This document shows, one piece after another, positions 25,445 to 33,945 of a stretch of DNA of 64,000 nt. Origin of the DNA: Avimonas intestinalis (GTDB lineage: Bacteria; Bacillota; Clostridia; Oscillospirales; Acutalibacteraceae); contig CAJFID010000008.1 of the NCBI GenBank assembly GCA_904380375.1, positions 1 to 64,000 of the forward strand. Direction: 5' to 3'. The notes beneath the pieces are model-generated. The model did no database searches and was not told the origin of the DNA. It saw only the letters and a list, made by a program, of their open reading frames with translations. Position numbers and translations under genes: made by a program. The stretch's first letter is position 1. Each line of letters begins with the position of its first letter.

Positions 25445-27028
25445 ATGTTTACGGAAAAACGCCGACAGGCGCTGGAGGCGCAGTTCGGCAAAATCCCGAC
25501 GCAGCGGTATGACGAGGAGGATTTGCGCGGTATCCGCGCGTATTTTGATTACCGCCGGGAACGGGAGCCGGATGTCTTTTGCCTTGACGAGACGACGTGG
25601 TACGACCTGGCGATGGACGACCTGTTTGAACGGGTAAGCAATACTGCCGGTGCGGCGGGCGAGCAGGTCTTATATTACTGGCTGCGCTGCCCGGCCGACA
25701 CCCCGGAGGAGTTCCGCCGTCGGCAGGACCTGATCCACCGTAGCGAGCGGGATCCTGTGCTCCGGCTGGATCTGCAGGAGCTGCTGTCCCGGCCGGGTAA
25801 AAAAGGCGTGGCCCGGAGCCTGGAGGCGTTCGCCCCTTCCCGCCACAGCTCCGGCCGGCTGGCGCTCGCCCTGGGGTTGGTGTTCGGCCTGCTGGCCAGC
25901 GGGCTGAGCCTGTTCTTTACCTGGACGGCGCTCCCTCTGTTCGTCGCCTTCCTGCTTGTGAATCCTCTGTATCATATCGCAATGCTCCGCCGCCTTGAAA
26001 AAAACCTGCCTGCCGCCAATTACGCGGCGGCGCTGGCCGCCGTTTACCAAAAAATCCGCCGCCGGGCGGGTGATGCGCTGAAGGAAGCGCTTGGGCCGTA
26101 TGAGCAGGCGGGGCGGCGGGTGCGCCGGCTGTCCCGCCTCGGCACGGCCAGCCTGGCATCGGGTAACGAGGTGGTGCAGCTTTTCAACAGCCTGCTTTTG
26201 CTGGATCTGGTGCTGTACGAATGGCTGAAGGTAGAGCTCGGCCGCTTTCGGGACGAACTGTTTGCCATCCACGAGTGCGTCGGGCGGATTGACGCGGCGA
26301 TTGCTGTGGCCTCCTATCGCCGGAGCGCCGAGACGTGGTGTGAGCCCTCCCTTTGCTTTGATGCAGGGGAGCCAGCCCGTCTGGAAGCGGATGGGCTGGT
26401 CCATCCGCTGCTCCGGCGCCCGGTGCCCAACACGCTGGTTCTGGACCGGCCGCTGCTGCTCACCGGTTCAAACGCCTCGGGCAAGTCCACGCTGAGCAAG
26501 GCGGCCGCGCTCTGTGCGGTGATGGCGCAGGCGATTGCCACCGCGCCCTGCGTCGCTTATACCGCCGCGGCTTTTCATGTGTATACCTCAATCGCGCTGA
26601 TGGATGACCTGTTGGCAGGGGAAAGCTATTTTATCACCGAGCTCAAGGCGTTCCGCCGGATCCTGGCAGCCGTAGAGCGAGGGGAGCGGGTCTTCTGCGT
26701 GATTGACGAGGTGCTGCGGGGTACCAATACGGTGGAGCGTATCGCGGCGTCCAGCACCCTGCTGCAGCATCTTGCCGCACCGCCCACTCTCTGCGTCGCC
26801 GCCACCCATGATATAGAGCTGTGTACGTTGTTGGCGGAGGATTATACGATGGCTCATTTTGAGGAGGTACTTACCGGGGGAGCGGTCACCTTTGACTACC
26901 GCCTGCGCCCCGGCCCGGCCTGTACCCGCAACGCGATCCGTTTGTTGGAGTACCTGGGCTTTTCCCCGGCATTGACTCGGGAGGCGGAGCAGCGTGCCGA
27001 GCGCTATCTCACGCAGGGCCATTGGTAA
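25445..27028 (+). CDS. Membrane-associated MutS-like ATPase
   Basis: The 527-aa protein has the MutS ATPase domain: Walker A LLLTGSNASGKSTLSKA, SIALMDDLLAGESYFITELK, Walker B VFCVIDEVLRGTNTVERIAA and CVAATHDIELC. The core MutS order (GxNxxGKST, DExxxGT, TH) is intact. The DNA-mismatch-binding domains of MutS are absent; instead the N-terminal half holds a helical domain and two hydrophobic segments (about 140-185). It belongs to the small group of MutS-related membrane ATPases of Firmicutes with unknown role. The start is the ATG at 25445, with GGGGAG 5 bases before it; an in-frame GTG at 25439 falls inside that site. Confidence 0.85.
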   Translation: MFTEKRRQALEAQFGKIPTQRYDEEDLRGIRAYFDYRREREPDVFCLDETTWYDLAMDDLFERVSNTAGAAGEQVLYYWLRCPADTPEEFRRRQDLIHRSERDPVLRLDLQELLSRPGKKGVARSLEAFAPSRHSSGRLALALGLVFGLLASGLSLFFTWTALPLFVAFLLVNPLYHIAMLRRLEKNLPAANYAAALAAVYQKIRRRAGDALKEALGPYEQAGRRVRRLSRLGTASLASGNEVVQLFNSLLLLDLVLYEWLKVELGRFRDELFAIHECVGRIDAAIAVASYRRSAETWCEPSLCFDAGEPARLEADGLVHPLLRRPVPNTLVLDRPLLLTGSNASGKSTLSKAAALCAVMAQAIATAPCVAYTAAAFHVYTSIALMDDLLAGESYFITELKAFRRILAAVERGERVFCVIDEVLRGTNTVERIAASSTLLQHLAAPPTLCVAATHDIELCTLLAEDYTMAHFEEVLTGGAVTFDYRLRPGPACTRNAIRLLEYLGFSPALTREAEQRAERYLTQGHW

Positions 27029-27119
27029 GCGTCGGGCGGCCCGTTGCCATTATCCCTTCTGCGTCCCGTCGCCTTTCTCCAACCTATAGCGGGAATAGGC
27101 GGCATTTCCCATTTCCCTG

Positions 27120-27142
27120 CCGCCCGTATCCGGGCGGATTTT
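27120..27142 (+). terminator. Terminator of the MutS-like gene
   Basis: CCGCCCG (27120-27126) pairs with CGGGCGG (27131-27137), loop TATC, then ATTTT. Confidence 0.7.
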
Positions 27143-27152
27143 GCTTCATTCA

Positions 27153-27189
27153 AGCGGCGTCCCTGCCGGTCACAGGCAGGGACGCCGCT
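27153..27189. terminator. Second hairpin between convergent genes
   Basis: A perfect 15-bp stem (27153-27167 with 27175-27189) with a 7-nt loop. It touches the stop codon of the membrane-protein gene (27188) and probably serves both directions. Confidence 0.6.
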
Positions 27190-28198
27190 ATTTGCGTGCG
27201 CCGGCAGGCTGCGGGGCGGGATCTCGGCGGCGTTTTGGCCGCGCGGCCTTTGCCCTCCGGCGTCCATGCGGTTCGCGGTTCTCCTCCGGCCCGGCATGGC
27301 GCGCAAAGCGCCGCACCGCCTGCGCCTGCACCGTGTGGAACAGGGGCGCGGCGTAAAAATAGGGCAGCACGGCCAGGCAGGCGGCCAACCAGCCGGCAAA
27401 GCCGAGGTACAGCCCAACCGTCTCCCCCAGCCTGCCCCGCATGATGCGGCGGGCCCGGCGGAAGAGGCCCCGCTGCTCCGGACTATCCAGCAGGTACTGG
27501 GCGGGGAGGTAGCGCAGCATCAGCAGCTCCAGCGCGACGAACCCACCCAACAGCGCGGTCAGCCCCAAAACCGTACACAACATCAAGGTCAAATCCGCCA
27601 GCGGCGTGCGGCTCCCGCCCCGGCGGATCAGCTCCCCATAGCCCACCAACAGCGCCGACGGCGCATAGCAGAGCGCGCCCCAGCACAGACGGCGCAGGAA
27701 CAGCCCCAGCCGCCACCGCAGCGTGCGGAGGTAGCCGCGCCGGTAAAAGGAAAAGAGGAGGGAATAGGGCGGCCCTTCCCCTCCGCTTTGCCCGCCGGAC
27801 GGTCCGGGCCTCTGGCGGGCCGATCCCGCCGGAGGGAGTTCCAGGTGGATCTCCTGCGTCCTTCCCAGTGCGTCCCGTTCCCGCTCCGCCCGCGGGGAAG
27901 GGGCAGGCGCGGCGGAAGCAGCCAGCCGCCGGTAATACAGCGCCCGCCCCGCCAGGAGAGGGGAGACCAGCAGCCAATCCAGCAGGAGCATCGCCAGCAG
28001 CACCACGCCGTACAGCCATCCGCCGGACCACAGCGCGCCGGCGGTGATCACCCGCTCCGCCCCCAGCCCTAGGAGCGCCAGGGCCGCCAGTTGGCCCAGC
28101 AGCACCAGCAGCCCGGCCCCCAGCCGCGTGCATTCGACCGCGGCGGCATTCAGCCAATTCCCCCTTAAACATCTGCGCGCCCGCTGCGCCGGCCTCAT
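27188..28198 (-). CDS. Multi-pass membrane protein, unknown function
   Basis: The 336-aa protein has about six hydrophobic segments: two near the N-terminus (LGAGLLVLLGQLAALALLGL and a second around 60-85), a charged Pro/Gly-rich loop (about 95-145), then four more up to about residue 290, and a strongly basic tail. The arrangement and the final segment, GWLAACLAVLPYFYAAPLF, are reminiscent of DUF975-type membrane proteins of Firmicutes, but I cannot confirm that. The start at 28198 has GGGGAGGA 6 bases before it. It is convergent with the MutS-like gene and divergent from glmS. Confidence 0.6.
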   Translation of the reverse strand: MRPAQRARRCLRGNWLNAAAVECTRLGAGLLVLLGQLAALALLGLGAERVITAGALWSGGWLYGVVLLAMLLLDWLLVSPLLAGRALYYRRLAASAAPAPSPRAERERDALGRTQEIHLELPPAGSARQRPGPSGGQSGGEGPPYSLLFSFYRRGYLRTLRWRLGLFLRRLCWGALCYAPSALLVGYGELIRRGGSRTPLADLTLMLCTVLGLTALLGGFVALELLMLRYLPAQYLLDSPEQRGLFRRARRIMRGRLGETVGLYLGFAGWLAACLAVLPYFYAAPLFHTVQAQAVRRFARHAGPEENREPHGRRRAKAARPKRRRDPAPQPAGARK

Positions 28199-28413
28199 AG
28201 GCGTTCCTCCCCTGGATGGATACCCGCCGCTTTCTTTCGGAGCGGCGGGATGGTTTCTTCCGTAGTATGCCCGGCGGTCCGGGGTTTGATACCGCGGGGC
28301 AGGGCGCGGCTCCCCGTTTCCGACCGTCGGTTTGGTCCCGCCTTCCAGGGGACAAGTCCGGGGCAGATTTGTACTTTCGGACAGGTTTTGTGGCTTTTTC
28401 GACGAAATTTTCC

Positions 28414-28442
28414 TTGATTATTCGCCGGCCCTGCGGTAGAAT
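28414..28442 (+). promoter_or_regulatory. glmS promoter
   Basis: TTGATT (28414-28419) and TAGAAT (28437-28442) are 17 bases apart. The transcript would carry a leader of about 205 nt. The rest of 28199-28413 shows no gene. Confidence 0.75.
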
Positions 28443-28448
28443 ACAGAA

Positions 28449-28654
28449 AGGTAAGTAGAAGGCCGCTGACGAGTCGGCGGCAGAGGGGGCCGCAAAGGGC
28501 CGGAAACGGGATCGACAGGACGCAGAGCCGGCCGCCCTTTCCCGCCCGGGAATCCAGGCCCCCGGCCCCGGTTCGTTTTCTGCGCCTGCCGCTGTTTGTG
28601 GGATCGGCGGCAGGTGCAGGAGGGCGGCGCTATGAAAGGAGCAAAAGCAGAACC
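28449..28654 (+). other. Structured leader of glmS
   Basis: The leader is GC-rich and strongly folded. Near the start is an inverted repeat around GCCGCTGACGAGTCGGCGGC, and before the gene is a hairpin with 13-bp arms (28580-28592 with 28607-28619, one G-U pair). The glmS ribozyme that often stands here in Firmicutes was not recognised: the AGCGCC cleavage-site block is absent. A control role is possible but unproven. Confidence 0.4.
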
Positions 28655-30484
28655 ATGTGTGGAATTGTAGGCTTTATCGGAAGCAAGCCGGCCGCCCCTC
28701 TGTTGCTTGAGGGGCTGGCCAAGCTGGAATACCGCGGGTACGACTCGGCGGGGATCGCCCTGATTGATCACGGGGACATCGTCATTGAGAAATCCAAGGG
28801 CCGGCTGAGCGTGCTGAGCGAGCGCCTGAACGGCGGTCAGGATATCCAATCAACGATCGGTATCGGCCACACCCGCTGGGCGACGCACGGCAAGCCGAGC
28901 GACGAGAACTCCCATCCGCATAAGAGCGCGAGCGGGCGGTTCGCGGTAGTCCATAACGGGATCATTGAGAACTATGCCGCTCTCAAAAAGCAGCTCCAGG
29001 ACAAGGGGGTGGAATTCCTGTCCGAAACCGACACCGAGGTGATCGCCCATCTGATTGAGCAGAATTATACCGGCGATTTCCTGGCTGCCGTACGGGCCGC
29101 CATCCAGCAGCTGGAGGGCTCCTACGCGCTGGGGGTGCTCTGTTCGGAGCATCCGGACGAATTCATTGCGGTGCGCAATGCCAGCCCCCTGATCGTGGGG
29201 CTGGCCGATATCGGGAATTTCATCGCGTCGGATATCCCGGCCGTCCTGGCCTATACCCGGCGGGTGATCCAGCTCGCGGATCACGAAATCGCCCGCCTGA
29301 CCCGCGGAAATGTGGAAATTTTTGACCAGGCCGGAAACCCGGTGGAAAAACAGCCCATCACCGTGGATTGGGACGTCAGCAGCGCGGAAAAGGGCGGCTA
29401 CGCCCATTTCATGATTAAGGAGATCATGGAGCAGCCCCAGGCGCTGGCGGCCACCATCTCCCCCCGGATTGACGCGGACGGCGGCATTGTGCTCGACGGC
29501 ATCCACCTGACCGCGGCCCAGCTGCGTAAGATCAACCGCCTGTTTATTGTGGCCTGCGGCTCGGCCTATCACGCGGGCGTGGTGGGGAAATATGTGATTG
29601 AAAAGCTGGCCCGCCTGCCGGTAGAGGTGGACCTGGCCTCCGAATTCCGGTACCGCGACCCGATTGTGGATGAAAAGTCGCTGGTCATCATCATCAGCCA
29701 GTCGGGCGAGACGGCGGACACCCTGGCCGCCCTGCGGGAGGCCAAACGCCGGGGCGCGCGGGTGCTCTCGATCGTCAACGTGGTGGGGAGCACCATCGCC
29801 AGCGAGAGCGACGACGTGCTGTACACCTGGGCCGGGCCGGAAATTTCGGTTGCGACCACCAAGGCCTACTCCACCCAGCTGACCATGCTGTACCTGATCG
29901 CGTTCTACATCGCCAACAAGCTGGGGAAAATTGACGGCCGTGACCTGCGGCGGCTGCTCAGCGCCCTGATCCGCCTGCCGGATATGGTGTCCGGCATCCT
30001 GCGCCAGGCCGGGGAGATCCAGCAGCTCGCCCAGCGGTACGCTTACCTTGAGCACGCCTACTTCATCGGGCGCAACCTCGACTACGCAGTGGCGCTCGAG
30101 GCCTCCCTCAAGCTCAAGGAGATCAGTTACATCCATTCGGAGGCCTATGCCGCCGGGGAGCTCAAACACGGCACCATCTCCCTGATTGAGGAGGGGACCT
30201 TTGTGGTCGCCCTGGCCTGCTGTGAGAAGCTGATCGAAAAAACCATGTCCAACATCAAGGAGGTCAAGGCCCGCGGCGCGGAGGTGCTGGTGCTGACCAC
30301 CGACGACAACCGCGACGTGCTGCCGGAGGCGGACCATGTGCTCTACATCCCGAAAACCAACGACCTGCTGATGCCCTCGCTTGAGGTCGTCCCCATGCAG
30401 CTGCTGGGGTATTATATCGCCCTGGCCCGCAAGTGCGACATTGACAAGCCGCGCAACCTGGCCAAGAGCGTGACGGTGGAATAA
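28655..30484 (+). CDS. glmS: Glutamine-fructose-6-phosphate aminotransferase (isomerising)
   Basis: The 609-aa protein makes glucosamine-6-phosphate from fructose-6-phosphate and glutamine, the first step to UDP-GlcNAc and peptidoglycan. It begins MCGIVGFIG, with the N-terminal nucleophile Cys exposed after Met removal, which fixes the start at 28655 although an open frame extends 19 codons upstream. The glutaminase domain shows GIGHTRWATHGKPS and VHNGIIENY; two SIS domains follow (VACGSAYHAGVVGKY, IISQSGETADTL); the end PRNLAKSVTVE is the conserved C-terminus. AAAGGAG stands 13 bases before the ATG. It is cytoplasmic and essential in most bacteria. The next gene, convergent, is a NagZ-like wall-recycling enzyme. 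Confidence 0.98.
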   Translation: MCGIVGFIGSKPAAPLLLEGLAKLEYRGYDSAGIALIDHGDIVIEKSKGRLSVLSERLNGGQDIQSTIGIGHTRWATHGKPSDENSHPHKSASGRFAVVHNGIIENYAALKKQLQDKGVEFLSETDTEVIAHLIEQNYTGDFLAAVRAAIQQLEGSYALGVLCSEHPDEFIAVRNASPLIVGLADIGNFIASDIPAVLAYTRRVIQLADHEIARLTRGNVEIFDQAGNPVEKQPITVDWDVSSAEKGGYAHFMIKEIMEQPQALAATISPRIDADGGIVLDGIHLTAAQLRKINRLFIVACGSAYHAGVVGKYVIEKLARLPVEVDLASEFRYRDPIVDEKSLVIIISQSGETADTLAALREAKRRGARVLSIVNVVGSTIASESDDVLYTWAGPEISVATTKAYSTQLTMLYLIAFYIANKLGKIDGRDLRRLLSALIRLPDMVSGILRQAGEIQQLAQRYAYLEHAYFIGRNLDYAVALEASLKLKEISYIHSEAYAAGELKHGTISLIEEGTFVVALACCEKLIEKTMSNIKEVKARGAEVLVLTTDDNRDVLPEADHVLYIPKTNDLLMPSLEVVPMQLLGYYIALARKCDIDKPRNLAKSVTVE

Positions 30485-30522
30485 AGCGGCGCCCAAACGT
30501 CCGGAGAGAGGGGCCGGGCTTG

Positions 30523-30576
30523 GGCATCATAAGGGAAAGGGGATGGCGTTCGCCATCCCCTTTCCCTTATGATGCC
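30523..30576. terminator. 54-bp perfect palindrome between glmS and the NagZ-like gene
   Basis: Two perfect 26-bp arms (30523-30548 with 30551-30576) are separated by only two bases. The palindrome ends at the stop codon of the convergent gene. It presumably forms a terminator stem in both directions, although T-runs are weak. The arm resembles the one at 59009-59057 (CATAAGG..AAAGGGG). Confidence 0.75.
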
Positions 30577-32018
30577 TATTTCAGCAGCCCCCGCGCGTAT
30601 TTCCAGGAAAGCACCCGGAACACGGCGTGATCCAGCGTCTCCTGCGGGATCACGCCCGCTCGCAGGGCGGATAAAATTTCGGCGTATCCTGCGGCGTAAT
30701 CGTCCAGAAGAAGCAGGTCGTTCCCCGCCAGGAGGGCCTGCACGGCGGGGTCGCGTTCCTCCGCGTATTTTTTGATCGCATCCATCGCCAGGTCGTCGGT
30801 CATTACCAGCCCGGTAAAGCCCAGCTCCCGCAGCTTTTGATGCACGGCGGGCGACAGGGAGGCGGGATGCTCGGCGTCCAGGCATTCCATGATGGTATGG
30901 GAAACCAGCACGCAGTCCGCCCCGGCGCGGATCCCCTCCTCAAAGGGGAGAAAATCCCCGCTTTCAAAGGCGGAAAGGGGACGGGAGTCCACCGCCACCC
31001 CGGTATGGGTATCCGCGTTCCCGCCATAGCCGGGGAAGTGCTTCAGCGTCCCGGACAGATTGCCCGCGTGAAAGGCTTTGATGACCGCCGCGACGTACGC
31101 GCCGGTTTCCTCCGCTCCTCTGCCCAAGGTGCGGGGGTAAATATACGCGCTTTTGTCCGACGTCACATCGCAGACCGGCGCGAGGTTGACGTTCACGCCC
31201 AGCGAAACCAGCAGCGCCGCCTTTTCGGCTGCATCGGCGCGGATGGCATCCAGGCCGCCGGCCGCGTAAATCTCCTGCGGCGCGCGGAATTTTTCCGCGC
31301 GAATCCCCGCGTTTCCGCTCACCCGCACCACGGTGCCGCCCTCTTCATCCGTGGCGAGCATCAGCGGGATGTCGGCCGCCGCCTGGTAGGATGCCAGGGT
31401 TTTCCGTACCTCGTCGGCGGTCTTGCCCTGGAAATCCCGTCCAAACAGCACATAGCCGCCCAAATGGAATTGCGCCGCCGCTTCGGCCGCGCCGGTGCTT
31501 GGGCAGCGCGCCAGCAGCACCTGCCCGGCCTTTTCCTCCACGCTCATGGCCTGGAGTCTGGCGTACGCTTTGCTGTAATAGGCAGAGAAGATCCCGCCGT
31601 CCTGCCAGGCCGCCGGGACGGCGCTCCCGCTCTGCGTAGGCGCGTTGGTTCCCTGGGCCTGCGTTTTTGGCGGCGTTTGGGTCGCGCCGGTACCCTTTGT
31701 GGTCCCGGCCGCTGTCGTTCCTGCGGCGGTAGTTTCCTCGGCCTGTGTGCCGCCCTGCGTGTGCGGCGGCGTTTGGGTGTCCGTCGCCGCAGTCCCGCCG
31801 TCTGTGGTTTCGGCTGTCGAGCCTCCGGCTTCCGTCGTGCCCGAAACGGTGGCTTGGATGCCGGAGGCCGTCGTTGTCCCGCCGGCCCCGCTTTCCTCCG
31901 GGACGACTGCCGCACAGCTGCTGCACAGCATGGCTATCAGCGCCGGCAGTACGACGGCCGCCACGGCAAGCCGCCGCTTTCCCTGGCGTGTACTCTTTTT
32001 GCTTTCCCTATTTTCCAT
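30576..32018 (-). CDS. nagZ: NagZ-like GH3 beta-N-acetylhexosaminidase, surface-anchored
   Basis: The 480-aa protein begins with a basic stretch and a hydrophobic signal (LAVAAVVLPALIAMLCSSCA; the Cys context is only partly a lipobox), then a Thr/Gly/Ala-rich linker of about 90 residues, then a GH3 domain: VEEKAGQVLLARC, LATDEEGGTVVRVSG, LKHFPGYGGNADTHTG (NagZ substrate loop with His) and GLVMTDDLAMDAI (nucleophile Asp). It cleaves terminal GlcNAc from cell-wall fragments outside the membrane. The start is the ATG at 32018, because AAGGAG lies 10 bases before it; the ATG at 32027 follows that site by one base. It is the last gene of a minus-strand series after pyrE and the URO-D gene. Confidence 0.87.
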   Translation of the reverse strand: MENRESKKSTRQGKRRLAVAAVVLPALIAMLCSSCAAVVPEESGAGGTTTASGIQATVSGTTEAGGSTAETTDGGTAATDTQTPPHTQGGTQAEETTAAGTTAAGTTKGTGATQTPPKTQAQGTNAPTQSGSAVPAAWQDGGIFSAYYSKAYARLQAMSVEEKAGQVLLARCPSTGAAEAAAQFHLGGYVLFGRDFQGKTADEVRKTLASYQAAADIPLMLATDEEGGTVVRVSGNAGIRAEKFRAPQEIYAAGGLDAIRADAAEKAALLVSLGVNVNLAPVCDVTSDKSAYIYPRTLGRGAEETGAYVAAVIKAFHAGNLSGTLKHFPGYGGNADTHTGVAVDSRPLSAFESGDFLPFEEGIRAGADCVLVSHTIMECLDAEHPASLSPAVHQKLRELGFTGLVMTDDLAMDAIKKYAEERDPAVQALLAGNDLLLLDDYAAGYAEILSALRAGVIPQETLDHAVFRVLSWKYARGLLK

Positions 32019-32110
32019 GAACGCCATACTCCTTCCGGCACGTTTCCAGCTTTTCCCGCACCGTAACGATGGGGCAGGGGCTTGAGGCCGTATCGCCCTT
32101 TCCAAAACCG

Positions 32111-33136
32111 TCAGGCGTCTACAACGGCAGAGGTCATGGCAAAATATTTGGCGGCAGGCACATAGTCCGGTATGCTGTTCCCGGAGCCCAAGGCATAGCC
32201 GCCCTTTTCCGCGGACATGGCCAGCAGGTTTTTGGCTCGCTCCCGGATCTCTTCCTCGGAGCGGCGGGCCAAAAAGTCCACGTCAATCCCCCCAAGGATG
32301 GCGATCCTTCCTCCCCAGCGGCGGTAGGCCTCCTCTACCGGGACGATATTGTCCTCATAGGAGTGGCGGCCGTCGTACTTCATATCCTCAATGACGTCCT
32401 CCATAATATCCACCATATAGCCGCAAGAATGCAGAACCGCCAGCTTCCCGTTTTTGTGGGCGGCCTCCACCATCTTTTTGTGCCAGGGGAACACATACTT
32501 GCGCATATCCGCCACGGACAGCATGGTCTGGGTATTGAAGCCCCAGTCGTCGTTGACCATCAGCAGGCCCACCGTATCGTATTTGGCGCACTCCTCATAG
32601 TAGTCCACCAAAATCCCGCCTACCCTGTCAAAAATGGCCTGTACCAGCTCAGGATCGTCGTACGTCATCAGGCACAGGTTGTCATACCCCACAATGCTGA
32701 TCACATTTTCGAGCAGTCCTCCGGGGCTGGAGGTCATCAGCTTCATTTTGCCGGGGAGCAGGGGCGCGATTTTCTCCAGCCGGGAGTAATCCCCATGCTT
32801 GGGATCCGGCCAGGGATAGCTTTCCAAATCCTCCCAGCTCTGGATCAGGGCATGGGCGTTCAGGGAAATGGTGTCCTTGTGCTGGGTTTCCCCGGTGGGG
32901 AAGCAAAAATCGCAGCCGTAGGTGTTCACGTAGTCATAGCCGCAGGCGGCATAGGCCCTGGCCATGTATTCCAGCTGCACGACCGGGTCCGGATCGTCCG
33001 GCCATATGCCGGCGGCCTCCAGGTAGACATCCCCGTTCATAAAGTACTCAAACAGCGTGGGCCGGTCCGGCACCTGGCACTGGAGCACCTTGCGGATGTT
33101 TTCAAAATCAGGCTCGCGATGTACTTGGTTTTTCAT
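32111..33136 (-). CDS. URO-D/methyltransferase-family protein (HSCG type)
   Basis: The 341-aa protein has the uroporphyrinogen-decarboxylase/cobamide-methyltransferase TIM-barrel fold: MVNDDWGFNTQTML, then LAVLHSCGYMVDIM with His236 and Cys238 (the HxC zinc pair of MtaA/MtbA-type methyltransferases), IAILGGIDVDFL and the end GSGNSIPDYV. True HemE arginine motifs are not seen, so haem synthesis is unlikely. It is closest within the window to the protein at 56501-57547, with shared HSCG, a similar ED.I.P segment and GSGNSIPDYV. The start at 33136 has AAAAGGGG 8 bases before it. It lies between pyrE (86 bases upstream) and the NagZ-like gene. The substrate is unknown. Confidence 0.85.
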   Translation of the reverse strand: MKNQVHREPDFENIRKVLQCQVPDRPTLFEYFMNGDVYLEAAGIWPDDPDPVVQLEYMARAYAACGYDYVNTYGCDFCFPTGETQHKDTISLNAHALIQSWEDLESYPWPDPKHGDYSRLEKIAPLLPGKMKLMTSSPGGLLENVISIVGYDNLCLMTYDDPELVQAIFDRVGGILVDYYEECAKYDTVGLLMVNDDWGFNTQTMLSVADMRKYVFPWHKKMVEAAHKNGKLAVLHSCGYMVDIMEDVIEDMKYDGRHSYEDNIVPVEEAYRRWGGRIAILGGIDVDFLARRSEEEIRERAKNLLAMSAEKGGYALGSGNSIPDYVPAAKYFAMTSAVVDA

Positions 33137-33222
33137 GAAAATGCCCCTTTTCTGTACGGTACAGGAAGGGCGGAGCCGCCGCTTCCTTCGCGCGCCTTTT
33201 CCTGTTTTCCATGTTACCCCTG

Positions 33223-33897
33223 TCACCCGCGGACGCCGTACTCCTTTAAGTACGCTTCCATCTTCTCCCGCACCGCGTCGTCCAGGACCACCTTGCCGTC
33301 GACCCGGACGTTGTGCAGGGTGTCGATAATTTCCCGCACCGTGACGATGGGGTAGGTGGCGATCCCATAATCCCGCTGGATCTCCTGGATGGCGGAGAGC
33401 TCGCCCTTGCCCCGTTCCATCCGGTCGACCGACACCACCAGCCCGGCGATCTTTACATCCGCGATGCCTTTCAGGATGGGCAGGCATTCCCGCATCGCGG
33501 TGCCGGCGGTGATCACGTCCTCAATGACGACGACCCGGTCGCCGTCCCTGAGCGGGTAGCCGACCAGCACGCCCCCCTCGCCGTGGTCCTTGGCCTCCTT
33601 GCGGTTAAAGCAGTAGTTGACGTCCCGCCCGTATTGGTTGTACAGCGCAATGGAGCAGGCCACCGACAGGGGGATGCCCTTGTACGCCGGGCCGAACAGC
33701 GCGTCCACCGGCTGGGGGAAATGCTCCTGCACGCAGGCGGCGTAGTATTCGCCCAGCTTGGCGGCCTGTGCGCCGGTGCGGTAATTCCCGGTGTTGATGA
33801 AATAGGGGGTTTGGCGGCCGCTCTTGGTGACAAAATCGCCGAAGGTCAGCACCCCGGAACGGACCATAAACTGGATAAACTCTTTTTTGTACGACAT
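33223..33897 (-). CDS. pyrE: Orotate phosphoribosyltransferase
   Basis: The 224-aa protein transfers ribose-5-phosphate from PRPP to orotate, the fifth step of UMP synthesis. It shows FVTKSGRQTPYFINTGNY (orotate-binding start), LFGPAYKGIPLSVACSIAL, FNRKEAKDHGEGG (catalytic Lys loop) and the PRPP motif VVVIEDVITAGTA. The start at 33897 has AAAGGA 9 bases before it; the frame extends seven codons upstream without better support. No other pyr genes are in the window. It is followed by a URO-D-family gene and preceded by a small unknown gene 48 bases away. Confidence 0.96.
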   Translation of the reverse strand: MSYKKEFIQFMVRSGVLTFGDFVTKSGRQTPYFINTGNYRTGAQAAKLGEYYAACVQEHFPQPVDALFGPAYKGIPLSVACSIALYNQYGRDVNYCFNRKEAKDHGEGGVLVGYPLRDGDRVVVIEDVITAGTAMRECLPILKGIADVKIAGLVVSVDRMERGKGELSAIQEIQRDYGIATYPIVTVREIIDTLHNVRVDGKVVLDDAVREKMEAYLKEYGVRG

Positions 33898-33945
33898 CGT
33901 TTTCCATCCTTTCTGCAATCCGCCGCTTATGGGCGGCGCGCCGGG

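Noticed and set aside
28471..28520. Hammerhead-ribozyme-like words CTGACGAG and GGAAAC in the glmS leader
   Set aside because: The stem II pair next to GAAA does not form (G opposite G) and stems I and III were not found.
32111..33136. HemE (true uroporphyrinogen decarboxylase) for the URO-D-family genes
   Set aside because: HemE arginine motifs are absent and HSCG/HSDG metal-type motifs are present; no other haem genes adjoin.
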